From the NCBI GenBank assembly GCA_021798915.1, contig JAJZBM010000002.1, positions 124,001 to 188,000 of the forward strand: a DNA stretch of 64,000 bases, written 5' to 3'. The DNA comes from Pseudomonadota bacterium (GTDB lineage: Bacteria; Pseudomonadota; Alphaproteobacteria; Acetobacterales; Acetobacteraceae). Positions 16,722 to 25,505 of the stretch are shown here, one piece after another. The notes beneath the pieces were generated by a model. The model made no database searches. It was given only the letters and a program-made list of their open reading frames with translations, and was not told where the DNA came from. Numbering within the stretch: position 1 is the first letter of the stretch; each line of letters opens with the position of its first letter. Position numbers and translations under genes: made by a program.

Positions 16722-17872
16722 TGCGCGCTCTGCCCGGGCTCGGCGGCGCCGGGCCAGTGGCGGAGACGGGGGGCGCGGCGCCGGCGCTGCTGCTCGGCGC
16801 CTTGCCGGTTGCGGTGGTGCTGCTCGATGCGGCGGACCGCTTCGATTACGCCAATCATGCCGCCGAGCAATTCTTCGGTCTTTCGCAGGCGCAGCTTTCT
16901 CAGCTTCGTTTGATTGACCTAGTGCCGCCGGACAACCCGATTTTTCTGCTGCTCGCCCAGGTGCGGCGCGGCGAGGTGACGGTCGCGGACCATGACCTGA
17001 CGCTCGAAAGCCCGCGTTTGTCGAAGCCGGGGATCACCGTCCAGGGCACCCCGTTCCCGGAAAAACCCGGCTTCGTTTTGTTGATTTTGCAGGATTTTTC
17101 GGCGGCGCGCGCGCTCGATCGGCAGTTGAGCTTTCGCGGTGCGGCGCGCAGCGTCGCCGGCATGGCGGCGGTGCTCGCCCATGAGGTGAAAAATCCGCTT
17201 TCCGGCATTCGCGGCGCGGCGCAATTGCTCGAAAACTCGGTGGCCGAGGCCGATCGCGAACTCGCGATCCTGATCCGTGACGAGGCCGACCGCATCCGCG
17301 CCCTCGTCGATGGCATGGAGGTATTCGGCGAGAAGCCGCTGCGGCGCGAGGCGGTGAACATCCATCGCGTGCTCGAACATGTCCGCCGTCTCGCGCAATC
17401 CGGGTTCGCCGCCGGAATCCACTTCCATGAGCTTTACGACCCGTCTCTGCCGCCGGTCTCCGGCCATCGCGATCAACTGCTGCAGGTGGTTCTCAACCTG
17501 GTCAAGAACGCCGCCGAGGCGATCACCGAAAGCGGGGTCGAACACGGCGAGATCACCCTCTCGACGGCGTTTCAGCACGGTTTCCGCCTCGCCGTCCCGG
17601 GGGCGGAGGGGTCGCTGCACCTGCCGCTCGTGGTCGCGGTGCGCGATAACGGGCCGGGCATCGCCGAGGACATCCGCCCGCATCTCTTCGATCCCTTCGT
17701 CACTTCGCGGGTGGCCGGCAGCGGGCTCGGCCTCGCGCTGGTCGCCAAGATCATCGGCGATCATGGCGGGCTGATCGAGGTCGAAAGCCGCCCCGGGCGC
17801 ACCGAGTTTCGCCTCCATCTTCCCATGCTGAATGAAAAAATCGGGCTGAGTGAAAAAGGTGACGCCGCATGA
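16718..17872 (+). CDS. ntrB: Nitrogen regulation sensor histidine kinase NtrB
   Basis: The 384-residue cytoplasmic kinase has no membrane segment. It has an N-terminal PAS domain ([22 protein letters not shown]), a HisKA domain with the phosphoacceptor in [17 protein letters not shown] (His155), an N box [14 protein letters not shown] and glycine-rich boxes DNGPGI and [12 protein letters not shown]. NtrB phosphorylates NtrC when nitrogen is scarce and is controlled by PII. It overlaps dusB and ntrC by four bases each, so the three genes form one transcript. Confidence 0.95.
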   Translation: MMRALPGLGGAGPVAETGGAAPALLLGALPVAVVLLDAADRFDYANHAAEQFFGLSQAQLSQLRLIDLVPPDNPIFLLLAQVRRGEVTVADHDLTLESPRLSKPGITVQGTPFPEKPGFVLLILQDFSAARALDRQLSFRGAARSVAGMAAVLAHEVKNPLSGIRGAAQLLENSVAEADRELAILIRDEADRIRALVDGMEVFGEKPLRREAVNIHRVLEHVRRLAQSGFAAGIHFHELYDPSLPPVSGHRDQLLQVVLNLVKNAAEAITESGVEHGEITLSTAFQHGFRLAVPGAEGSLHLPLVVAVRDNGPGIAEDIRPHLFDPFVTSRVAGSGLGLALVAKIIGDHGGLIEVESRPGRTEFRLHLPMLNEKIGLSEKGDAA

Positions 17873-19338
17873 GCCTGCCGGGGGCCATACCGACGATACT
17901 GATCGCCGATGACGACCGCTCGATCCGCACCGTGCTCACCCAGGCGCTCGGCCGCGCCGGCTATCAGGTGCGGAGCACCCAGATGGCGGCAACCCTCTGG
18001 CGCTGGGTGGAGGAGGGCGAGGGCGATCTCGTCATCACCGATGTCGTCATGCCCGACGAGAACGGGCTCGACCTCGTGCCGCGCATCCGCCGTCTGCGCC
18101 CGGATTTGCGGGTCATCGTGATGAGCGCGCAATCGACGCTGCTGACCGCGGTCAAGGCGGCGCAGCGGGGGGCGTTCGACTATCTGCCCAAGCCTTTCGA
18201 CCTCAAGGAATTGCTCGCCGTGGTCGGGCGCGCCCTGGCCTCGCCACTGCCGCTCGTCGAGCGGCCGGCGGCGGCGGACGGCGAGAGCGAGGAGCGTCTG
18301 CCGCTGATCGGGCGCAGTGCGGCGATGCAGGAGATCTACCGCACCATCGCCCGCCTCACCACCACCGATCTCACCACCATGGTCATCGGCGAATCCGGCA
18401 CCGGCAAGGAGTTGGTCGCCCGCGCGCTGCATGATTACGGACGCCGGCGCGGCGGCCCGTTCGTTGCCATCAACATGGCGGCGATTCCGCGCGAACTGAT
18501 CGAGAGCGAACTCTTCGGCCATGAGCGCGGCGCCTTCACCGGCGCGACCAGCCGCAGCCCCGGGCGCTTCGAACAGGCGGCGGGGGGGACGCTGTTTCTC
18601 GATGAAATCGGCGACATGCCGCCCGACGCGCAAACGCGGCTGCTCCGCGTACTGCAGGAGGGGGAATTCACCTCGGTCGGCGGGCGCCAGGCGATCCGCG
18701 CCAATGTCCGGATCATCGCCGCGACCCATCGCGATCTCCGCCAGGCGATCCGCCAGGGCCTGTTCCGCGAGGATCTGTTCTACCGCCTCAACGTGGTGCC
18801 GATCCGCCTGCCGCCGCTCCGCGAACGCGCCGAGGACATCCCCGAACTCGCCCGCCATTTCCTCGACCGCGCGAGCGAGCCGGGGGCGGCGCCGAAAACC
18901 CTCGACGAGGGGGCGCGGCTCGCGCTCATGGCCTATCGCTGGCCGGGCAATGTGCGCGAACTCGAAAACCTCATGCGCCGTCTCGCCGCCCTCTACCCAC
19001 AGGAGGTCATCGGGCGCGAGGTGATCGAGAGCGAACTGGTCGATGTCGCCGCCGCCACCATGCCCGAGCCGGCGCCGGCAGCGACGGCGTCGGAGAGCTT
19101 GGCGCGCGCCGTCGAGCGCCATATCATGCATTTCCTCGCCGCCCATCGCGATGGCCTCGCGCCGTCCGACATCTATGACCAGGTGCTGGCCGAGGTCGAG
19201 CGGCCGCTGATCGAGATGACACTGGCGGCGACCCGGGGCAACCAGATCAAGGCCGCCGCCATGCTCGGACTGAACCGCAACACGCTGCGCAAGAAGATCC
19301 GCGATCTCGACATCCAGGTGCTGCGCGGCGTGTCATGA
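17869..19338 (+). CDS. ntrC: Nitrogen regulation response regulator NtrC
   Basis: The 489-residue sigma54 activator has a receiver domain with the phosphorylated Asp58 ([13 protein letters not shown]). Its AAA+ domain carries Walker A GESGTGKE, the sigma54-contacting GAFTGA loop ([13 protein letters not shown]) and [11 protein letters not shown] Fis-type helix-turn-helix lies at the C-terminus ([21 protein letters not shown]). All parts needed for transcription activation at sigma54 promoters are intact, in contrast to NtrX downstream. It starts at an ATGA overlap with ntrB. Confidence 0.96.
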   Translation: MSLPGAIPTILIADDDRSIRTVLTQALGRAGYQVRSTQMAATLWRWVEEGEGDLVITDVVMPDENGLDLVPRIRRLRPDLRVIVMSAQSTLLTAVKAAQRGAFDYLPKPFDLKELLAVVGRALASPLPLVERPAAADGESEERLPLIGRSAAMQEIYRTIARLTTTDLTTMVIGESGTGKELVARALHDYGRRRGGPFVAINMAAIPRELIESELFGHERGAFTGATSRSPGRFEQAAGGTLFLDEIGDMPPDAQTRLLRVLQEGEFTSVGGRQAIRANVRIIAATHRDLRQAIRQGLFREDLFYRLNVVPIRLPPLRERAEDIPELARHFLDRASEPGAAPKTLDEGARLALMAYRWPGNVRELENLMRRLAALYPQEVIGREVIESELVDVAAATMPEPAPAATASESLARAVERHIMHFLAAHRDGLAPSDIYDQVLAEVERPLIEMTLAATRGNQIKAAAMLGLNRNTLRKKIRDLDIQVLRGVS

Positions 19339-19357
19339 CGCGGGCGGGGCGGCTCTT

Positions 19358-21604
19358 GTGACGCTCACCCTTTCCGGACGCGATGAAAGGGCTGATCCGG
19401 TTGGCGGCGAGCGGCCGGCCACAGCGGGCGCGGGGCGGCGGTCGCGGCGGCTGGCGCGGCTCGGGGAGAGTTTGGTCGGCAAGGGGGCAACGCTTCTGCT
19501 CGCCGCCGGCGCGCTCTTGCTCGGCATCGGCACATTCTCGGTGCTCGCCAACGGGGTGCCGCTCGGGCTCCGGCCGAATCTGGTGTTTGGCCTCGTGCTC
19601 GCCAATGTCGTGGTGCTGCTGCTGCTCGGCGCGTTGCTCGCCGGGCGCGTCACGCGGGTCTGGGTCGAGCGGCGGCGCGGCTCGGCGGGGTCGAAGCTGC
19701 ATGTCCGCCTGGTGCTGCTGTTCAGCGGCGTCGCCGTCGTCCCGGCGATCGTGGTCGCCGGCTTCGCCGCCGCGATCTTCAATGTCGGCATCGAGGCATG
19801 GTTCAACGAGCGCGTGCAGACCGCGCTCGAGGAAAGCTTGCAAGCGGCGCAGGGCTATCTCGACGAGCACCGCAACAATATCCGCGCCGACGCCCTCGGG
19901 ATGGCCAATGATCTCGCCCAGGCCGGCCGCTTCCTCGCCGATGATCCGGAAACCTTCGCACGCATCCTCGGGACGCAAGCGGCGCTGCGCGGGCTCACCG
20001 AAGCGGTGGTGTTCGAGCCCGAGACCGGGCAGGTTTTGGCCTCTGCCGGGCTGATGTCGGGCCTCGGCGCCGAATTGCCGCCGACCTGGGCGATCGAGGC
20101 GGCGCGCAGCGGCGATGCCGTGGTCATGGATGGCGGCGACGGCACCCGGGTGCGCGCCGTCGTGGTGATCAATGCGACGCCGTCCCTGATGCTGATGATC
20201 GATCGCCCGGTCGATCCCGCGATCCTCGATCACATGGCGCGGGTGCAGAAGGCGGTCGCGGAATATGACCGTCTCGATCAGAACCGCTCCGGTCTTCAGA
20301 TCACCTTCATCGTCGTCTTCGCGCTCGTCGCCCTCCTCGTTTTGGCGGCGGCGGTGCTGATCGGCCTCGTCATCGCCAATCAGATCGCGCGCCCGATCGG
20401 GTGGCTGATCCAGGCCGCCGAGCGGGTGCGGGCCGGCGATCTCGCGGTCAGGGTGCCGGAAACCGCGACCGGGGACGAGATCGCCGGGCTGTCGCGGGCG
20501 TTCAACCGCATGACCGGCCAACTCGGCGCGCAACGCAGCGAGCTGATGGACGCCTATAGCCAGATCGACGAGCGCCGGCGCTTCACCGAGGCGGTGCTGT
20601 CCGGGGTTTCGGCCGGGGTCATCGGGCTCGACGCCGAAGGGCGGGTCGAACTTCCCAACCGCGCCGCGGGCGACCTCCTCGACCGCGAGCTGATGACCGC
20701 GATCGGGTGCGATCTCGGCGCGGAAGTGCCGGAATTCGCGCCCTTGATCGCTGCCGCGCGCGCCGCCCCGGAGCGCGCGCAGACCGCCGAAATCGCGATC
20801 GGCCCGGCCCATCGCCGCCGCACCCTCCTGGTGCGCATCGGCGCCGAGCCGGCGGCGGGACGGGCACGCGGCTTCGTCGTCACCTTCGATGACATCACCG
20901 AGCTGCAATCCGCCCAGCGCAAGGCCGCCTGGGCCGATGTCGCGCGGCGCATCGCGCATGAGATCAAGAACCCGCTGACCCCGATCCAGCTCGCCGCCGA
21001 GCGCCTCAAGCGGCGCTTCGCCAAGGAAATCCACTCCGATCCGGATACGTTCACCCAATGCGCCGACACCATCGTTCGCCATGTCGGCGATATCGGCCGG
21101 ATGGTCGATGAATTCTCGGCTTTTGCGCGCATGCCGCTGCCGGTGATCCGCCCCGAGGATATCGGCCGCATCCTGCGCGAGGTGCTGATCCTCCAGCGCC
21201 ATGCCCACCCCGAGATCACCTGGACGACGCAGATCCCGCCCGCCGGGCCGACCGCACCCTGTGACCACCGGCTGATCGGCCAGGCGATCACCAATCTTCT
21301 CCAGAACGCGGCGGATGCCATCGCCATGCGTCCCGGCGCCGGGACGATCGCGGTCACGGTGACGGCGGAGGCGGCGGCGGTGCGGATCGAGATCGCGGAT
21401 GACGGCGTCGGCCTGCCGGCGGAGGATCGCGCCCGCCTCGCCGAACCCTATGTCACGCACAAGCCGAAGGGGACCGGGCTTGGCCTTGCCATCGTGAAAA
21501 AGATCATGGAGGACCATGGCGGCAGCCTCATTCTGGATGACCGGCATGACGGCCCCGGCGCCATCGCGACCCTCGTCTTGCCTCGCGCCCTCGCTTCTTC
21601 CTAA
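19358..21604 (+). CDS. ntrY: Nitrogen regulation membrane histidine kinase NtrY
   Basis: The 748-residue kinase has two hydrophobic hairpins near the N-terminus, a long periplasmic segment and a further membrane segment (FIVVFALVALLVLAAAVLIGLVIA). HAMP (IARPIGWLIQAAERVRAGDL), PAS and HisKA domains follow, with the acceptor in RRIAHEIKNPLTPIQL (His534), and then a HATPase with GTGLGLAIVKKIMEDHGG. It pairs with NtrX in nitrogen, redox or envelope responses in alphaproteobacteria. The start is a GTG at 19358, 20 nt after ntrC; an overlapping TTG at 19357 is in another frame. Confidence 0.95.
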   Translation: MTLTLSGRDERADPVGGERPATAGAGRRSRRLARLGESLVGKGATLLLAAGALLLGIGTFSVLANGVPLGLRPNLVFGLVLANVVVLLLLGALLAGRVTRVWVERRRGSAGSKLHVRLVLLFSGVAVVPAIVVAGFAAAIFNVGIEAWFNERVQTALEESLQAAQGYLDEHRNNIRADALGMANDLAQAGRFLADDPETFARILGTQAALRGLTEAVVFEPETGQVLASAGLMSGLGAELPPTWAIEAARSGDAVVMDGGDGTRVRAVVVINATPSLMLMIDRPVDPAILDHMARVQKAVAEYDRLDQNRSGLQITFIVVFALVALLVLAAAVLIGLVIANQIARPIGWLIQAAERVRAGDLAVRVPETATGDEIAGLSRAFNRMTGQLGAQRSELMDAYSQIDERRRFTEAVLSGVSAGVIGLDAEGRVELPNRAAGDLLDRELMTAIGCDLGAEVPEFAPLIAAARAAPERAQTAEIAIGPAHRRRTLLVRIGAEPAAGRARGFVVTFDDITELQSAQRKAAWADVARRIAHEIKNPLTPIQLAAERLKRRFAKEIHSDPDTFTQCADTIVRHVGDIGRMVDEFSAFARMPLPVIRPEDIGRILREVLILQRHAHPEITWTTQIPPAGPTAPCDHRLIGQAITNLLQNAADAIAMRPGAGTIAVTVTAEAAAVRIEIADDGVGLPAEDRARLAEPYVTHKPKGTGLGLAIVKKIMEDHGGSLILDDRHDGPGAIATLVLPRALASS

Positions 21605-21613
21605 GGTCGCTCC

Positions 21614-23005
21614 ATGGCGCATGACATTCTGATCGTCGATGACGAGCCGGATATCCGGCTCCTCATCGAGGGACTGCTTTCCGACGAGGGCTACGAGACC
21701 CGCACGGCCAGCACCGCGGCGGAGGCGATCGCGGCGTTCCGCCAGCGCCGCCCCTCGCTCGTCATCCTCGATGTCTGGCTCCAGGACAGCGCCATGGACG
21801 GGCTCGGCATTCTCGAAACCCTCCATCGCGAGGAGCCGCAAGTGCCGGCGATCATGATCTCCGGTCACGGCACGATCGAGATGGCGGTCGCGGCGATCCA
21901 GCAGGGCGCTTATGATTTCATCGAAAAACCGTTCAAGGTCGATCGCCTCCTCCTCGTCGTGCGGCGGGCGCTGGAGGCGGCGCGGCTCTCGCGCGAGAAC
22001 GCCGAATTGCGGCTCCGCGCCGGCCCCGAGAACGAACTGATCGGCCGCGCGCCGGCGATCGAGGCGCTGCGGGCGGCGATCGAGCGGGTGGCGCCGACCG
22101 GTTCGCGGGTGTTGATCAGCGGCGCCGCCGGGGTGGGCAAGGAGATCGCGGCGCGGATGATCCATCGCTTGTCGCGCCGCGCCGAGGGGCCGTTCGTCGT
22201 GCTCAACGGCGCGACGCTGAGCCCCGGGCGCTTCGAGGAGGAATTATTCGGGATCGAGGCCGGGCCCGACCCGACGCAGCGCCCACGCCGCGCCGGCGTT
22301 CTGGAGCGTGCCCATGGCGGCACCCTGCTGCTCGACGAGGTCTCGGACATGCCGCTCGAGACCCAGGGCAAGATCGTCCGCGCGCTTCAGGATCAGAGCT
22401 TCGAGCGCATCGGCGGCGCGGCGCGGGTGCGCGTCGATGTCCGTGTCATCGCCACCACCAATCGCGATCTCCAGGCCGAAATCGCCGCCGGGCGGTTTCG
22501 CGAGGATCTCTATTACCGGCTCAGCGTGGTGCCGCTCCGCGTCCCCGCCTTGCGCGAGCGGCGGGAGGATATTCCGGCCCTGGCGCGGCATTTCCTGCAA
22601 CGCTCGGCCGAAAGCGCCGGGATGCCGCGGCGCGAGCTGTCGACCGACGCGCTGACCGCGCTCCAGGCCCATGACTGGCCGGGTAATGTCCGCCAGTTGC
22701 GCAATCTGATGGACTGGCTGATGATCATGGCGCCGGCGGCGCCGGGCGAATTGATCCGCGCCGATGCCCTGCCGCCCGAGATCACCTCCGGCGCGCCCGC
22801 CGTTCTGGCGCTCGATCCCCACGCCGATATCATGGCGCTGCCGCTCCGCGAGGCGCGCGAAGTATTCGAGAGCCAGTATCTTCAGGCGCAATTGCTGCGC
22901 TTTTCCGGCCATATCAGCCGCACCGCGCAATTCGTCGGGCTTGATCGCAGCGCCCTGCATCGCAAATTGAAGCAACTCGGCGTCCAGACCGAAGAGCGCG
23001 GCTGA
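21614..23005 (+). CDS. ntrX: Response regulator NtrX
   Basis: The 463-residue regulator has a receiver domain with Asp53 (LVILDVWLQDSAMDG) and an AAA+ domain with a relaxed Walker A (SGAAGVGKE) and LLLDEVSDMPLETQGK. A Fis-like HTH closes it (GHISRTAQFVGLDRSALHRKLKQL). The GAFTGA sigma54-contact motif is absent: after EEELFG the chain reads IEAGPDPTQRPRRAGVLE. That loss is typical of alphaproteobacterial NtrX, which acts as a sigma70-type regulator or repressor. It starts 9 nt after ntrY. The gene after it is tolC, not the trkA or hfq often found here. Confidence 0.95.
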   Translation: MAHDILIVDDEPDIRLLIEGLLSDEGYETRTASTAAEAIAAFRQRRPSLVILDVWLQDSAMDGLGILETLHREEPQVPAIMISGHGTIEMAVAAIQQGAYDFIEKPFKVDRLLLVVRRALEAARLSRENAELRLRAGPENELIGRAPAIEALRAAIERVAPTGSRVLISGAAGVGKEIAARMIHRLSRRAEGPFVVLNGATLSPGRFEEELFGIEAGPDPTQRPRRAGVLERAHGGTLLLDEVSDMPLETQGKIVRALQDQSFERIGGAARVRVDVRVIATTNRDLQAEIAAGRFREDLYYRLSVVPLRVPALRERREDIPALARHFLQRSAESAGMPRRELSTDALTALQAHDWPGNVRQLRNLMDWLMIMAPAAPGELIRADALPPEITSGAPAVLALDPHADIMALPLREAREVFESQYLQAQLLRFSGHISRTAQFVGLDRSALHRKLKQLGVQTEERG

Positions 23006-23110
23006 TCCGCGTTGTCGCGAGGTATGATTGGCGTCGCTATCGGGTTTGTGGCACAACGCGATGAGAGGCGTCGCCCGGAATGCGAGGCGGGCGGGACCGG
23101 AGGGTGGGAC

Positions 23111-24661
23111 ATGCAGGGGCGGATGCGAAGGAACAGGGTGATCGCCGGCCTGGTGATGGGCCTTGGTGTCAGCGCGGCCGGCGCCGCGTCGGCGGCCGAT
23201 CTCGCGCAGCCGCCGGGCATTGCCGGGCCGCCGGCGCCGGGGGCGCAAAAGAGCGCGCAGCAAGCGGCGCCAATGGTCGGGCCGCAATTGCCGCATGCGC
23301 CGGCGCTCGCCACGGCACCGGCCCATGCCGAGCCGCCGCATACCCTGGTCGCGGCGCTGGTCGCCGCCTATTCGACCAACCCGACTTTGCTCAGCGAGCG
23401 CGCGCATCTGCGCTCGGTCGATGAAAACGTCCCGACCGCGCTCGCCGGCTGGCGCCCGCAGGTGACGTTCCAGGGCGAGGCCGGCTATGGCTACGGCACC
23501 CAGTCCCTGTATTTTCCGCCCGGGCCGCTCCAGGTGTTCGCCAATGCCCGCGACATCGGCCTCGCCCAGGCCAACATGACCCAGCCGCTCTATACCGGCG
23601 GCCGGGTGCATGCCCAGACCGAGGAGGCCGAGAACAACGTCATGGCCGAGCGCGCCAAGCTGATCGCGACCGAGCAGCAGGTGTTTTCCCAGGCCGTCAA
23701 CGCCTATGTCACGGTGATCGAGGATCAGCAATTGCTGGCCCTCAACATCAACAACGAGCAGGTGCTGACCAAGCAGTTGCAGGCCACCAACGACCGTTTC
23801 CGGGTCGGCGAGATCACCCGCACCGATGTCGCGCAGGCGGAGGCGGCGCTGGCGCAGGCGCGTTCGCAGCGCGAGACCGCTGAGGGCACGCTGCAAACCG
23901 CGCGCTCGACCTATCTCAGCGTCGTCGGCGAGCAGGCCGAGCATCTGAACGAGCCGCAGCCGCTCAAATTGCCGGTCAAGGACGAGGTCAACGTCAACAA
24001 GCTGGCTGCCGCCAATAATCCGAACGTGATCAACGCTCAGTTCCAGCTCGCCGCGGCCCAGGACGCGATCGACAGCGCCTTTGCCAACCTGATGCCGACG
24101 GTCAGCGTGCAGAACCAGACTTTTACCCAGCAGAACGTCGCCTTTCCTTATAGCGCCACCAATGGCGGCCAGGTGACGCTCAATCTGAACATGCCGATCT
24201 ATCAAGGCGGTTCGGAATACGCCGCCATCCGCCAAGCGCGCCAGAACGAGCAGGCGGCGCGCAAAAACCTCGACGAGGCGCGCCGCACCGCGATCCAGCA
24301 GGCGACGCAATCCTGGGAAACCCTGATCGCCGCGCGCGCCGCGATCGCGAGCGATCGTGCCGCCGTCCGCTCCAACCAGATCGCCCTCGAGGGCGTCGAA
24401 CGCGAGGCGATCGTCGGCAGCCGCACCACGCTCGACGTGCTCAACGCGCAGCAGGCGTTGCTCACCTCCGAGGTGACGCTGGTGCAGGATCTGGCGAGCC
24501 TGGTGAACGCTTCCTACAATGTCGCCTCCTCGGTCGGTCGGTTGACCGCGCATGATCTCAATCTGCCGGTGGCGACCTATGACGAGACGGCGTATTACCG
24601 GGCGGTGCGAAACCGCTGGTTCGGCAGCGGCGATTACGCGACCGGCCAGCCCGGGCGCTGA
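23111..24661 (+). CDS. tolC: TolC-family outer membrane channel protein
   Basis: The 516-residue protein starts at an ATG with GGAGG 8 nt upstream. It has a signal peptide (RNRVIAGLVMGLGVSAAGAASAAD) and an Ala/Pro-rich mature N-terminus. Two related long coiled helical halves follow, with family motifs QPLYTGGRVHAQTEEAENN, RFRVGEITRTDVAQAEAALAQA and MPIYQGGSEYAAIRQARQNEQ. It forms the outer membrane exit duct for type I secretion or RND-type efflux. Its neighbours popZ and valS are a conserved alphaproteobacterial order. Confidence 0.93.
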   Translation: MQGRMRRNRVIAGLVMGLGVSAAGAASAADLAQPPGIAGPPAPGAQKSAQQAAPMVGPQLPHAPALATAPAHAEPPHTLVAALVAAYSTNPTLLSERAHLRSVDENVPTALAGWRPQVTFQGEAGYGYGTQSLYFPPGPLQVFANARDIGLAQANMTQPLYTGGRVHAQTEEAENNVMAERAKLIATEQQVFSQAVNAYVTVIEDQQLLALNINNEQVLTKQLQATNDRFRVGEITRTDVAQAEAALAQARSQRETAEGTLQTARSTYLSVVGEQAEHLNEPQPLKLPVKDEVNVNKLAAANNPNVINAQFQLAAAQDAIDSAFANLMPTVSVQNQTFTQQNVAFPYSATNGGQVTLNLNMPIYQGGSEYAAIRQARQNEQAARKNLDEARRTAIQQATQSWETLIAARAAIASDRAAVRSNQIALEGVEREAIVGSRTTLDVLNAQQALLTSEVTLVQDLASLVNASYNVASSVGRLTAHDLNLPVATYDETAYYRAVRNRWFGSGDYATGQPGR

Positions 24662-24731
24662 ACCGGCCTTGGTTGTGAACGCGGTTTTAAACAAAAGCGG
24701 CTAGAACAGGGCGGAGACGCGAACCGGCCGA

Positions 24732-24748
24732 GCGCCGTGGCACGGCGC
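24732..24748. promoter_or_regulatory. Short GC palindrome ahead of popZ
   Basis: GCGCCG and CGGCGC arms flank TGGCA in the 107-nt gap between tolC and popZ. It could be an operator or a weak hairpin; no T-tract follows, so it does not look like an intrinsic terminator. Its function is not determinable from the sequence. Confidence 0.25.
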
Positions 24749-24768
24749 CAACATTATGTGGAGCGGGC

Positions 24769-25338
24769 ATGAGTAACGAGACGCCGAAAGAGGGTGCGGC
24801 GGGCGATCCCTCCATGGAGGAAATCCTCTCCTCGATCCGCCGGATCCTGAGCGAAGACGAGAAAGAGGCCGGCGCCAAGCCGCCCGAGGATGACGTCTTG
24901 GTTCTCGACCCGACGATGCTGGTCAAGGACGGGGAGGACGCGCCGCCGGCCGAAGAACCGCTGGAAGCCGCCATGGCGCCGGCGCCGCAAGCCGAACCCG
25001 AGAGCGAACCGGAATCCGAGCCTGGGCCGCTCGCCGTGGCGCCGTCAGCGCGGGAAGCGCCACCCATGGAAGCGGCGCTCGCGGCGGCGGATATGGATTC
25101 CTCGCTGCTTGCCAACGATACCGCGGAGAGTGCTGCCGCCTCGATTCTCGGCCTGGTGCGCACATTGGCTGCCGACCGCCTGACGCCGGTGCATCGCGCC
25201 GGGCCGACGATCGAGGATCTGGTGCGCGAAGAGGTCCGACCGCTGCTCAAGCTGTGGCTGGACGCGCATTTGCCGGCTCTCGTCGAACGTTTGGTGCGCA
25301 ACGAGATCGAGCGCGTGGTCAACCGCGCCATGCCCTGA
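24769..25338 (+). CDS. popZ: PopZ-like polar organizing protein (DUF2497)
   Basis: The 189-residue protein has the bipartite PopZ pattern. The N-terminal helix is DPSMEEILSSIRRILSEDE (residues 14-32). A long acidic, proline-rich disordered middle follows (EPLEAAMAPAPQAEPESEPE). The C-terminal oligomerisation helices are TIEDLVREEVRPLLKLWLDA and LVERLVRNEIERVV. In Caulobacter PopZ forms the polar matrix that anchors centromeres and cell-cycle proteins. GGAG precedes the ATG by 6 nt. Its position between a tolC-type gene and valS matches the alphaproteobacterial arrangement. Confidence 0.88.
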   Translation: MSNETPKEGAAGDPSMEEILSSIRRILSEDEKEAGAKPPEDDVLVLDPTMLVKDGEDAPPAEEPLEAAMAPAPQAEPESEPESEPGPLAVAPSAREAPPMEAALAAADMDSSLLANDTAESAAASILGLVRTLAADRLTPVHRAGPTIEDLVREEVRPLLKLWLDAHLPALVERLVRNEIERVVNRAMP

Positions 25339-25360
25339 TCCCGGCAGAGGGAAAAAGTCT

Positions 25361-25478
25361 CTTCTTTTTCTGAAGAAAAAGAAGCAAAAAGACTTTTACC
25401 CGTTGGGCAGTGCCTGCGGCACTGCCCGTTCCGCTCGAATGGAGAAAAGTTTTTTGGTTCTTTTTTTCAAAAAAGAAC
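25361..25478 (+). repeat. Modular palindromic repeat, copy C (complete II-III-I)
   Basis: This is the clearest full-length copy. Type II is at 25361-25396, with outer AAAAGTC / GACTTTT arms extending left to about 25352. Type III is at 25405-25427 (GGGCAGTGCC, loop TGC, GGCACTGCCC). Type I is at 25446-25478. The order and orientation match copy A read on the minus strand. It fills the popZ-valS gap. A frame open through it would falsely extend ValS upstream with a lysine/phenylalanine-rich peptide (WFFFSKKNRF). Confidence 0.92.
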
Positions 25479-25505
25479 CGATTTTCTCTCTACTCTGGAT
25501 GTGAG

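Noticed and set aside
19247-22165. A 972-residue open frame antisense to ntrY-ntrX, and similar long antisense frames at 8333-10540, 2289-4061, 22244-24694 and 41274-43004
   Set aside because: They are rich in Arg, Gly, His and Asp in the pattern of antisense GC-rich codons, contain no domain motifs, and lie opposite genes with clear family signatures.
25410-25505. An upstream extension of ValS by 32 residues
   Set aside because: The extension is translated repeat copy C; the conserved ValRS start PEHDRLDKSF begins at the ATG at 25506.
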